From Chlorella sorokiniana (taxonomy: Eukaryota > Chlorophyta > Trebouxiophyceae > Chlorellales > Chlorellaceae): a stretch of 64,000 nt of DNA. The notes beneath the pieces are model-generated. The model was not told the DNA's origin and searched no databases. It worked only from the letters and a program-made list of their open reading frames with translations. Location: assembly GCA_025917655.1 (NCBI GenBank), contig CP084614.1, forward strand, positions 1,178,001 to 1,242,000, written 5' to 3'. Within the stretch, counting starts at the first letter, position 1; each line of letters starts with the position of its first letter. Shown in pieces: positions 34,933 through 45,116 of this stretch. The position numbers and the translations under genes are program-made.

Positions 34933-36352
34933 TCAGCGCTCCGCTGCGGCGGCGGAGCCCTCCGCTGCAGCAGTGCGCGGGTTGTACCGCTTCCGCAGGC
35001 GCCGCGACAGCTCTGAGCTGGCAGAGGGGTCGACACTGTCGGCCCCCGCGGCCGCCCCTTGGAAGGCCGCGGCCCCCGTGCCGCCGGCGGCATCGCCCCA
35101 GGCGGCGCCGCCGCAGGCGCCAGCCAGCCTTCCGCCCGCTCCTTGATGGGCAGCAGCCAGGAGCGCAGGCTGGCCGACAGCGGCTGCAGCCCTGCCCTCA
35201 GCCGCTCCCCCAGCTCCTCCCCCGACCCCACCCCCAGGCTGCGCACCGCCAGCGTGCCCGCAGCCGCCAGCCCCACCGCCCCCAGCAGGCTGCCGTACAC
35301 CAGCGCGCGCACGCCTGCAGGGAGGGTCCCAGTCGCGTCCATGGGCTGCGGCGGGCCCGGGTCGAGCACTTGAGCTCCGTGATCTGGCAGGCTGCATGCA
35401 GCCCCTGCTCGACGGGGTCCTCACTCCAGTCACAGGACCCCCTCCCCAGCCTTTTGCCTCCAAAACATCACGCTGGCAAGCCCCGTCCTTGCAACGCCCC
35501 AGCCTCGCCCACCTGCCACATAGGTACGGGTGGCCACCTCCCTGGCCTCAGGGGTCAGCTGCCGCACGCCGGCCAGCGCCGCCTCGCCTGCCCCTGCCAG
35601 CGCGTCGCCGGGCATGGCCCCCACCGCGCTCGGCCCATGCTCATGCGGGGCACGTGGCCCACGGCTGCGCCCAGAGCCAGTATCTTCGACCTATGGGGAG
35701 GAAGGGCGCAGTCGGTGACCCGCGTCGGGGGGCTTCTTTGGTCGTTCGCACTGAATCTCTGTCGCTGCAATACACACTTCAATTGCTGCCTTTCCGTTCA
35801 TTCGACCAACCTCTGCCCAACAAGGCTGGGCATGCCCCTCCCCACCCCTCGGCTGCGCACCTGGCCCGCAGGATTTCGGTCTCCGACAGCGGCGCCGGCT
35901 CGCCCTTCACCCTCAGCTCAAACTGCTTGCGTCGCAGCGCGTGCGGGTCGTCCAGCCGCACGCGCTGCTGCAGCACCTCGGCCAGCGTCTGCAGGGGGCG
36001 GGGGCGGGCGGCACACGCGTCGGCAGCAACGGGGCGGCTGGACCCCCAAGGAAAGCCCCATCCGTGCCCCTACTTGCCACACTGACCCATCGAACATTGT
36101 GCAACGAAGCTAGGCAATTGGCTGGCAGCCCGAGCCCCCACCCCACCTCATAATCGTGCATGCTGTCGCAAAAACCGGGAGCCGCCCCGGCCTGAGGCTC
36201 CGCCTCCGCCCTCTCCTGCTCCTTGCGCTCCTCCTTGGGCAGCTTCCCCTCCTTGATCAGCCGCTGCCTGCGACGCTGCACATCCGCCTCCTGCTCCAGC
36301 TTAAAATGGGCCTGCTCCCTGGCAAGGCCATACCCCGCAGGATGTCGGCCAT
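34933..36352 (-). CDS. Conserved-looking small membrane protein with charged N-terminal coil
   Basis: The start is the ATG at 36352 (MADILRG). One added G in the GGGG at the complement of 36333-36336 continues it as YGLAREQAHFKLEQEADVQ, RRRQRLIKEGKLPKEERKEQ, FCDSMHDYE, then VLQQRVRLDDPHALRRKQFE, SKILALGAAVGHVPRMSMG, a hydrophobic span YGSLLGAVGLAAAGTLAV, and an amphipathic part LGERLRAGLQPLSASLRSWL, ending SSELSRRLRKRYNPRT. It has one clear membrane segment flanked by basic, charged helices. I do not recognise the family; a mitochondrial or plastid envelope protein is a guess from shape only. Frames shift more than once, again at G/C runs, so length is approximate. Confidence 0.45.
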
Positions 36353-37238
36353 GGCGGCAGCGGGCGGCGGGGCTTTCGCCACCACCAGGAGGCGTGAACG
36401 ATGCCCTTAGTTATCGCTGGTCGGCGATTGTGGCCCAAAGGTGCAGCTGAAAGCCTCGCAAAGGCTGCACCCAGAAAGAACTGATCTGGGTTTGCGGCTG
36501 AACTTCTCCGGGGGCGATGTGGCGCAGCCCAATAGCATATAAGTGAGGTTCTTGAAGCGGGAAAAGGCCCCTTATCGCAAACTCGCGAGCAGTATAAGTC
36601 ACACTTAGCACCCTTGCTGTCACCACGCCATACCCTCATCACTGCCAGCTTCCGAGCACCCTGAGTTATTACAATCGAGCTTCAAATCATATCCAATGTC
36701 TCACTGTCTATTGTACAGACATGAAATGGATTAGGCGCAGGAGCGCCTACCGAGGGAGAGGGGAACAAGCCCCGCGGCAAGGGGGCGCTGAGCTGGACAA
36801 GGGACTCAACAGTGAGGGGGAGTGCAAACAAGCAATCTGTGTGGGGTCGACGAACAGTGAGGCCGGGAATCAGGGCAAACAATGCGACAGTGCTCCGTGG
36901 CACGGCGGTACTGCCTGCATCTGCATCAAGGAGGCTGCCAGTCCCGGCATGCCCAAAACTCTGATCCCCGGGGGCAGGGCGCGCTGGCGGCAGGGCGGTT
37001 GGGTTTGGGGTAGCACAAGGGCGTGGGCAATGGGGGCAGTGTGCGATGCTGGTACAAGCACGCTGGAGGGATGGCGGGCCCAGCATGCGGCGAGCAAACA
37101 CAGGGTTCATGTGGATGGGTCGTGACGGCGTGACGCTGCGGCTCGCGGCAGCCGCACCTCCCCTGAGCCTCAGGCGACGAGGCAAGGGATGGCTGCGACG
37201 AGAGGCCAAGCGGTCCATCAGGGCGGCCTCCCGAGCCC
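36353..37238. other. 0.9-kb spacer with minus-strand TGTAA
   Basis: Contains the promoter side of the membrane-protein gene and the 3' UTR of the TPR-like gene. TTACA at 36669-36673 (TGTAA on the minus strand) may end the TPR-like transcript. An open minus-strand frame runs on from 37239 to 36926, but the alternative stop at 37239 gives a better protein end. Confidence 0.45.
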
Positions 37239-39074
37239 TCACCGCAGCAGGCCGCGCTGCACGTACGAGGGAGGACGGCTGCCACGGTGGCGGCGATGGA
37301 CGCGGCGGCCCACACATACCGGTTCTGCACCAGCCCTGCAGGGCCCTTGTAGTTGTCCCAGAACTCTGCATTGGCAGGGGTGTGTATATGTGGTTGTGTG
37401 TGTGGGGGGGCGCGAAGGAGCGAGGTGCTGGCTCAAGGGATGTGGCTGAGAGGGTGCGGGGCTGGCATGAAGCCCAGGCAAGGCAGGCAGGCGGAGCCGG
37501 CCTGCGCCGCACCTTCGTCCCATGTCTTGGGCACCCTGCGCTTCTGTGGGACCCGCGGCCGCGGCATCGGCGTGCGGTTGCCCCTGCAGGCCAGGCATCG
37601 GCGGCGGCGCCCGGCGGCGCGTCAGCGCAGCGCTCGTGCCGGCCGCTGCGCTCCAGCCAGGCGCGCCCTCCGGAGCAGCTGGCCGCTGGAAAAACTTGGC
37701 GTCGCCGCTGAGACCATACCCCACACGGTGTGGAGGGCGCATCAAGTGTAGCCCCCCTCATCTCCCATACAACAGCACAGCCCCCGCACCTGTTCACGTC
37801 CAGGTCTGTCAGCACCGGTATCTGCACCCGCTCCTCGGGGTTGATCTGCAGGCGGGGGCCTCCATGATGTAGCGCAGGTCGGCGGCCTGGCGGCGGATGG
37901 CGGGCAGCGGGTGGCTCTTCTCCACGTTGCGGTACACAGACAGGCAGTCCTCCTCCCGCCCACACGCCTGCCGCAGCACACAACAAAAGGGGGAGGTGGG
38001 TGAAGCAGCAGCGTTGCGGCCGCAGAGGAGGCACCCAAAGGCGCTTTTGAACGTGTGCAGCGATGCAAAGAATGCGAGGTGTGTTTGGGACGAGCGCCGA
38101 TGCCCGCCCTGCGTTCTTCTGCTGCAGCTGCCGCCTTTCGCCCCACCGCACCTGGTAAGCCAGAGCCAGCCACAGCTGGATCTCGCCGCCCAGCTGGGTG
38201 AAGGGGCCCTCCTCGTTGAGCGCCTGCTCCAGCAGCCGCGCGGAAGCTGGGTACTGCCCCCGCTCATACGCCACCTTGCCCTGCGCAAACTTCACCGCCC
38301 GCGCCTCCTTCTCACGCCGCAGCTCCTCCGCACGCTGCGCAGCAGGGCAGCGCGGGGCAGGAACACAGAAAGTGGGTGCAAAGCCTCACACGCTGCAGCG
38401 AGTCGCAGCGTCGGCCTCCCAGCGGCGGCCGAGCCCTGCTGGACGGCGCCCTCTGTCGACGCCGCCTGCCAAGCCTGCAGCCCTCTGCTGCACTCACGGC
38501 CAATCGCTCCTGGCACGATCCACCCTCTGCTACTGCTGTGCGCCAACAGCGCCTGCCCTCCCCGTCACCCCACCGCCCAGCACACCTCCTCCAGCTTGCG
38601 CTTGATGGCATCCTTGTACTGGCTCTGTACCTCGCTCATCTCGGCCGCAGACGCTCGGCCCAGCTGCTGCGCCACCAGCTCGTCGCTGTCCTCGCCAGTC
38701 ATCACGCCTGCAACGCAAAGGGGCGCAAAGCAAGTTGAGGGTGGGTGGCACGGGGATGCGCGTCGCCGCCGCTACGACGGTTTGAGCGCTGCTGCGGCTG
38801 CAACCGCCCTGGCCAGTCGCTGCGGCACCCAGAACCACAATAGGCACATGGCAACCACATCCTTGCTTGACAGACAGTCCGCACCTTTGGCAAAGTTGCT
38901 GGCCGCCATATCAAGAATCCGGGCGTCGGCGGCATCGCCTGCACCGCCGCCACCAGCTGCTGGCCGCCCGCCGCGACGCAATCCTAGCTGCGACTGTCGC
39001 TCGGCAGCAAGCTGCCGTCTATGGGAGTTGAGAGCTGTGCAGGAGGCCGACAAAGCCACGCCAAGCCTGCTCAT
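37239..39074 (-). CDS. TPR-like plastid protein with C-terminal membrane segment
   Basis: Exons: 39074-38885 (transit peptide MSRLGVALSASCTALNSHRR), 38707-38586 (DSDELVAQQLGRASAAEMSE), 38334-38152, 37967-37790, one near 37706-37520, and one ending at 37239. Helical repeat sequence KFAQGKVAYERGQYPASARL, LGGEIQLWLALAYQACGREE, DCLSVYRNVEKSHPLPAIRR reads as TPR helices, followed by LQINPEERVQIPVLTDLDVN, RVPKTWDEEFWDNYKGP, QNRYVWAAASIAATVAAVLP and a short tail YVQRGLLR. I recall a conserved plant family with this late motif order but cannot name it. Single-base slips occur at C runs in the last three exons; without the last one the frame runs on past 37239. Confidence 0.6.
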
Positions 39075-39640
39075 AATGGAACTCTACCAACACCACAACC
39101 AAACAATGAGCTGGATCGCAGTTCGCTGCCTCCAAATCGCGTACACGACTGTGCGCGGGCCGCGAGGCCCCCGCGTTCAAAGGGAGCGGGAAGGTGAGCC
39201 AAAGGGAAGGAGGGCTCAGCAGCGCTGCTTGTATGAACGCAATTATCCAACTGACGTTTGTATGGCCGGTTCACTGCCTCCATACCCTGCACTGACAGCA
39301 GGTTTGTCGCCAGCGGGGCAGCCTCCCGTCAGCTGTACTGTGCCTTCAAAGTTGGGGACTGCATTTGTGCTCCCTAGCCCAGCTTTCAGGGCTGCGTTCG
39401 TGTTTCCAACCTCAGTCTTTAACCCAGGATACAATCACTGATGCAGGCCAGAACTGCTGCAGCGGCACCAAACCCCGAGTGCGGTCCAGCGGCTCAAGGC
39501 TGCCGCGTTACAGCCCGGTTGCAGAGCAATCGCAAGGTCAGAACAAAAACACTGTGGTCCGCCACAGGCAGCGCTGTGATTATGGTTGCCGCTCTGCGGC
39601 CCCTCTCAGTCGCCACGCGCCGCCAGCAGCGCCTGGCACC
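39075..39640. other. Spacer with minus-strand TGTAA of the PPI1-like gene
   Basis: TTACA at 39508-39512 (TGTAA on the minus strand) is 130 bp after the stop at 39641 and is a good polyadenylation signal for that gene. The rest is the promoter region of the TPR-like gene. No gene seen. Confidence 0.55.
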
Positions 39641-42600
39641 TCACTGTGGCGCCACGGCGGCCGCGGTCCAGGTGAGAGCGGCGATGACCAGCGCCAGCAG
39701 CGCCACCAGGCCTGCCGCCACCGCCACGCTGTAGTCCTTGCCCAGACGCTTGGCCTGCTTGACCAGCCCGCCCTGCTTGGAGCCTGCAGGCCGCCGTGCA
39801 GCAGGCTTGGGCGCCATGGCCTTCACGACCGGCAGCGGCGCCGCGTGTGCCTTGCCCGCACCGCCCCCTTCTTGCGCTGCTCCGCAGCGCTGGCCGCTGG
39901 CGCCGCTGCAGCGGCGGCGGGGTCCGGAGACGGCGTGCGCGCGCCGTCGCTGGATGCCGCCGAGTCGGTGGCGGCGGCCGGGGTGTCGGGATCCCCGCAA
40001 GCCGCGCCGCCGCCGCGGCCGCCGCCGCCACCTGCGCAGAGGCGGCGTCCTCCCGCCGCGCGTGGCGGCCGCCACCGCCTCGCGCGCCAGCTGCTCCTGC
40101 CGCCGCCGCTTGCGCTCCTTCTCCGTTGCCTTCTTGGCCTTGCGCCGCTCCGCCTCCGCTTGCGCCTGGCGGTTGCGCTCCCGCTCCTGCTCCTTGGTCA
40201 GGTCCTGGGAAGAGGGGCTCTGCAGGCGGGGGGAAGGGGGCCGTTGGGCCAGTCCTCAGCCGCTGCATGCCCCTCGTGAACAAAAGGGGCAACGATCCGC
40301 CCAGGCACGGGCAAGGGCAGCGCAGCCTGGGTGCGCGCGGAGATGGGCGCCGGGCGGCAGGCGGGGCGGCGCGCCGCACCTTGTTGCGGATCGCCTCGGG
40401 CAGCTCAAAGTTTTCGGGCGGCTCCACCACGGGCTCCACCGCCGCTGCCGGGCGCGCCGCTGCCGCCTTGTGCGGCTTGGCGCCTCGCGGCGCACCAGGT
40501 CCGGCGGTGCCCCCACCACCTCCAATGGGGGAAGGCGCCGCAGCGGGCTCAGCGTCCGAGGCACCCTCCGCCGCGCGCTCCACCGCCGCCGCGGCAGCCG
40601 ACGCCGCTGCCACCGCGCTGGCCGCGGCTGCATGCTGCTGCTCCGCTGCGGCCGCTGCCTTGGCGCGCCGCGCCTCCTCGCGCGCCTCCTCCAGCAGGGC
40701 CGCGATGGCCGCCTCGGCCTTCTTGGCTGGATCCACCGCCTCCTCGGCCGCCTTCTTCTTGCCGCCCTTGCCGCCCTTGGCCGCCGGCGGCAGGCTGGCT
40801 TCTTCATTGTCCGCTGCGGCAGGGGAGGCAACAGGCATGGCGAGTCGGCAGTTCCGGCCATGCAGGCATTCCGAGCTGCTGGGCTGCAATCGCAGCTTGC
40901 GAGCATGCTGGGCAGCCCGCGGCGCCGCCCTCCTGCCAGCACGCACCCGCAGGCAGCATCACGGGCGCCTTGCGCTGCTGCTCCCACAGCGCAAAGTACT
41001 CGGAGCGCAGGGCGGCGTTGCCTGCCAGCGCCGCCACCCCCTCGTCAGCCTGCGCAGCGCACGCGTCACGTGCCTCCTCCACCTTGCCGTCTGCCAGCAG
41101 CTGCAGCGTGGGCGTCAGTGCATGAACAAGCAGCGCGTCAGGGGAAAACAGCGAGGACAGCTTCACGCCGCGCCTGCCAGGGCGAGCGCAACAGAAGCGG
41201 GGTGGGGGAGGGCGGCATGCGACAGGCGGCCGGCTCTCCGCCTCCCCTCTCTGCCTCTGCCCCCACCTTGCGCACTTCCCGCGAGAAGGCCCTGTTTGTA
41301 TAGAACGCGTTGTTCTTCTCCCACTGAGCCTTCTTCTGCGCGCTCAGCCGGTGGAAAGCCGCATCCTGCAAGCGAAACACGTGGTGGAGAGTCAACAGGC
41401 AGCAGGCTTGGCAGGCACAGGCTGTGGGCTGTCGGGATGAGCAACCTGGGCGTGAGTGGCACCCCAACGGCGCCACCTGGCTGCTTCACCTGCTGGCTGC
41501 CTGATCCCAGGTCCAGTCCAGGCTTGCCAGGCTGCCTGACACCGCTCAGAGGCCCCCAAACACGCGCCCCGCCCTCTGCAACCCACCACAAGCTCCTTGC
41601 AGCGCCGCCGCTCCCGATGATCTCCTCCACCTCCGCGTCCACCCTGCGCTCCGCCTCCCGCAGCTTGTCCAGGATCTGGCGCTGCACGTCCATCTCCTGG
41701 CGCAGCGCAGCCAGCTCCCCCTCGCACTCCTTCAGCGAGTCGGCCAGCTCGCTGCGCTTGGCGCGGCTCTCCGCAAACAGGCTGGCGCTGCTCTCGTACT
41801 CGCGCACCTGCAACGGTGGTGGGTGCGTGTGAGTGTGTGGGGGCGGGGGGGGGGCGGGGGAGGGGCAGGATGCTGCTTCATGGTCGCCGCAGCCGTCAAG
41901 CAGCACGGCTGCGCTGGATGCTGTATAAGACATGCGTTCTGTGCACAGCGCCCAGGCACATTGCCCAGGCTTCTGCTGTACGCGAGGGAGGAGGCTGTAC
42001 TGCACAGCGTCCCGCACTCCCTCACCCGCTCCCGCTGCAGCTCCAGCTTCTTGATGGTGGCCATCGCCTGCTTCTCCTCGGTCAAGCTGATGCTCTCGTG
42101 CTCGATGCGGTAGTGCAGCTCTGCCAGCTTGGCGTCCAGCTCAGCCTCGCTCTTGACCAGCAGGTCGCTGCGCCAGAGGTCGGCCGCACAGAGAGGCAAG
42201 GTGAGGCCACATGGCAGGGAGCAATGGCAGGCGGCTGAACACGGCGCAAGCTTGTGGGTGCAACAACCACATCAGTCGCGAGTCCCAGCCCTGTTCACCT
42301 GAAGCTGGCCTTTAGCTTGTTTGCGTTTGCGGCTGCGTCCTGGCCCTGCTCACGCAGCTTTTTGAGCGGCGCCGCACGCTCATCGTACGCAGCGCGGCAC
42401 TGCGTGAACGCGTCGCGTGCGGCACGGGTGGCCTCCCGCGCGCTGTCGCGCTCCATCTGCATCTTCCAGCAGCGAAGGGTCAGCCACAAGAAGGCATTCA
42501 CACCAACGACCGACCTCAGACCAGCACCCGCTAGCGTGTCAACCACTGGCCGAGTGCCTTTCATCCAGCCGCTAAAGTCGCATCCAGATGCTTGCGCTGA

Positions 42601-43040
42601 CCTTTTTCACGTTCAAGGCTTCTGTAATCAGGTTGTGCTGCGCTCGCAGCGTCTCAAGCTCCTGTTCCATGCCCTTCATAGCACCCGCCTCCGGCGGGCG
42701 CGGCTGGCGCACAAACCAGAGCCTGCAGCGGCCAGGATAGCGGTTGAACTCACCGTTGCCCACCACCATAACGTATCCGCAGGGTGTGCAGCGGTTGGGG
42801 GCCCCTGGCTGGGCTGCCGAGACATGTGTGGGGCGCACTTGGTGCGCCCTCGCCCGATCACCCCTATTGGGAGCTTGCTCACGCCACACCTTTTGCGCCA
42901 CATCTCCTCCTCGGGGACTCTTGGTCGCCAGGCTTGGGCGCCGTGTTGGGCTGCCCCTTTGCTTGATCGGGCGGGGAGGCTTCGCTGTTACTCACATCCT
43001 CCGCTGCTGCGGGAGCCTGTAGCTGATCCTCGGGCTCCAT
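39641..43040 (-). CDS. Proton pump interactor (PPI1) family coiled-coil membrane protein
   Basis: Starts at ATG 43040 (MEPEDQLQAPAAAEDVSNSE). Later exons give GYVMVVGNGEFNRYPGRCRL, WFVRQPRPPEAG, MEQELETLRAQHNLITEALN, then SEAELDAKLAELHYRIEHES, ISLTEEKQAMATIKKLELQR, a long coiled coil (SELADSLKECEGELAALRQE), AFYTNRAFSREVRKV, and the C-terminal Ala/Glu/Lys/Arg-rich segment with NRQAQAEAERRKAKKATEKE, closing with membrane anchor VAVAAGLVALLALVIAALTW. The YRIxHESIxLxEEKQ motif and terminal anchor are diagnostic of plant PPI1, which binds the regulatory tail of the plasma-membrane H+-ATPase and resides partly at the ER. Intron positions between 42900 and 42600 and near 41380-41600 are not all resolved. 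Confidence 0.8.
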
Positions 43041-43352
43041 ACTTGAAAAATATTGACTGGCCCAAGTGATGGACTGCCGCTCTTTGACAGGCGTTTGCGG
43101 GATGGTCCAATGCTGCAGCCGATATAAGGAACATCAGAAATCACGATGGACCTTCCTCCTCCCGGCTTCGGCCGGGTGCCGCCCGCTGGCAGCCAGGTGC
43201 AGCTCTGGCAGGCAAGCTTACAAAGCTTTGCATTGCATTGCACATTATATCATTAATTCGAAATCGTGTGCGCGCGCTTTGCAAGCCGTCTCCTGCCTTG
43301 CAGCTTATCGCCACTCTTCTGCAGGGACAGTCGCTACTTGCACAGCTGATTC
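43041..43352. promoter_or_regulatory. Divergent promoter spacer, PPI1-like / GNAT
   Basis: 312 bp separate the two ATGs, which face away from each other. The stretch is AT-richer (TTATATCATTAATTCG near 43244-43259) and probably holds a shared promoter region. No factor site is assigned. Confidence 0.4.
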
Positions 43353-44702
43353 ATGGCGAGAACAGCACAAATCATGCATCCACAGCCGTTTTGTCGACGA
43401 AATGCGCCTTGCCAGGCGGCTGCCGCCACTTGCACCGCTGCCGTGCCTACCACCGCCTCTGTTCCTCGCTGCCAGCGGAACAGCAGCAGCTGGGCGTGTG
43501 GCCGCAGAAGCAGCAGTGACAAGCAGCTGCAGCGATTGCCGCCATGTCGAGCGACAGATTTCCACCAGGCACAGCTGGCAGCCACGGAGCGCGACGCAGT
43601 CGCTGCGCCTCTTGCGGCATTGACCGTGCGGGAGGCTGAGGGTGATGAGGAGCTGCAGGCTGCTTCCTGGCTGCGCGCCCTCTCCTTCTACCGCTACCCC
43701 GAGGAGCGCAAGTTTGCAGCCCAGGCAAGGGCCAGCAGTGAGGGCAGTGAGGGCCTGGGGCCGGCGGACTGATGCGCCCTCTTTGCGTGGCTGTCCCAGC
43801 GGCAGAGCACGCCAGTCTCCAGGCCCGCGCATGCATGCCTGCGCTTGGCAGCCCGGCCCAAGACACCCAGTGCTGCGGCTGTGTGCGCAGGTGCACCGCT
43901 TGATGGTGGCTGAGGAGGAGTTCAAGGAGCTCAAGGTGGCGGCGCTCAACCGCAGGCTGGGCCGCGGCGACCCCAACGAGCGCTCCGCCTGCCTCGTAGC
44001 CCTCTGCCCCGCAGCCCAGCTGGAGGGCGGCCTGGGGAGGGCCCACACCAGCTGGACGAGCGGCTGGTGCTGGGGTGCGGCGGCGGCGGCAGCACCAGCA
44101 GCGCAGCGGGCCCGGCAGCGGCGGCGGCTGTTGCCGCGGGTGCTGCGGCGCTGGTGGGCACCCTGGATGTGTATGCGGTGCGGGCGCTGCAGGGGAAGTG
44201 CTGATCGGGGACAGCCGCAATGCGGCCTACCTGGCGAACGTGTGCACCGCGGGAGCGCGCGGCGGCGCGGCGTGGGCCAGGCGCTGCTGCAGGAGGCGCG
44301 CCGCATCGCCGTCGGCTGGGGTGAGGCCGCGGAGGCTGCCGCGAACTGCGCCGCGTGCTGCTTGATGCTGCTTGACCGCCCAACCGCCGCTGCTGTCCTG
44401 CGTGTGTGAGGGGGTGCGGAGTGAAGACACCCGGTGCACCGTGCTGGCTGCCTTGCCCCGCGCTCACCCGGCCTGCCTCCCTGCCGCGTCACCGACTCTT
44501 TCCCCCTGCCCCAGGCGTGGACGCCCTCTACGTGCACACCATGGCGGTGAACGAGATTGCGGTGCGCTTCTACCAGCGCAACGGCTTTGTGGTGGAGAAG
44601 GAGGAGAGCAGCAACCAGGCGCACTACCGCGGCCGCTGCCTGGACGGCATTGAGGGGCGCGGGCGCACCGTGCTGATGCGGGACACGCGCCTGCGCGCGT
44701 GA
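43353..44702 (+). CDS. Plastid-type GNAT N-acetyltransferase
   Basis: Three exons: 43353-43724, 43891-44320 and 44514-44702. Exon 1 codes a Ser/Thr/Arg/Ala-rich transit peptide, then REAEGDEELQAASWLRALSF and YRYPEERKFAAQ. Exon 2 gives VHRLMVAEEEFKELKVAALN, LVGTLDVYAVRALQ, YLANVCTA, and RRGVGQALLQEARRIAVGW, the acetyl-CoA-binding R-x-G-x-G/A loop. Exon 3 gives DALYVHTMAVNEIAVRFYQR, NGFVVEKEESSNQ. This order fits GCN5-related acetyltransferases of plastids that acetylate protein N-termini or lysines. Intron 1 uses a GC donor (CAG|GCAAGG at 43725); phase 0 on both sides rules out the GT nearby. One-base slips in exon 2 near 44035 and 44255 fit missing G/C bases. Confidence 0.75.
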
Positions 44703-45116
44703 CCCAGGCCGCCCGAGGGCAACCGGGGCCAGCTGTGCGGCGCTGGCTGGCCGCTGGCGGCAACTGTGGCGGCAGCCTCCTTGCACTCATTTCGTGCCAT
44801 GCCTACCCTTGCTGAATCCCTTTCCACACTAACATTCATTTTATAACCAGAATGATTCTGATATTAACATGGTGTGACTGCAAGCATGAAACCGGCATCC
44901 CCAAGCGCATGACGCTGCCACGCCCGGCTGGCGCCCACCGCCACCACTTTGTGTGTTTCATGCAGCGCGTCATCCAGGGGATCCATTGGTTGCGGCGATC
45001 GGGCGTGTTCAAGTCTTGTCCGAGGCTGCACCCTGCCCCAGGGGTGTTTCGCCTTGGTGAAGCCAGCAGAGGAGCCGCAAGGCGCAAGCTGCCAGACGCC
45101 CGGCGTTGTCTGAGCA
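44703..45116. other. Spacer between GNAT and ABC1K genes
   Basis: 414 bp, with a short AT-rich patch around 44830-44860. It should hold the GNAT 3' UTR and the ABC1K promoter. No gene seen. Confidence 0.45.

Noticed and set aside
36926-37238. Extension of the TPR-like protein by about 100 residues
   Set aside because: The extra sequence is low-complexity and the alternative frame gives a short natural end (YVQRGLLR) after one missing C.
39243-39434. 63-residue open frame with repeated NTNA/STNAV motif on the minus strand
   Set aside because: It has no ATG, lies in the spacer upstream of the TPR-like gene and lacks any splice or family support.
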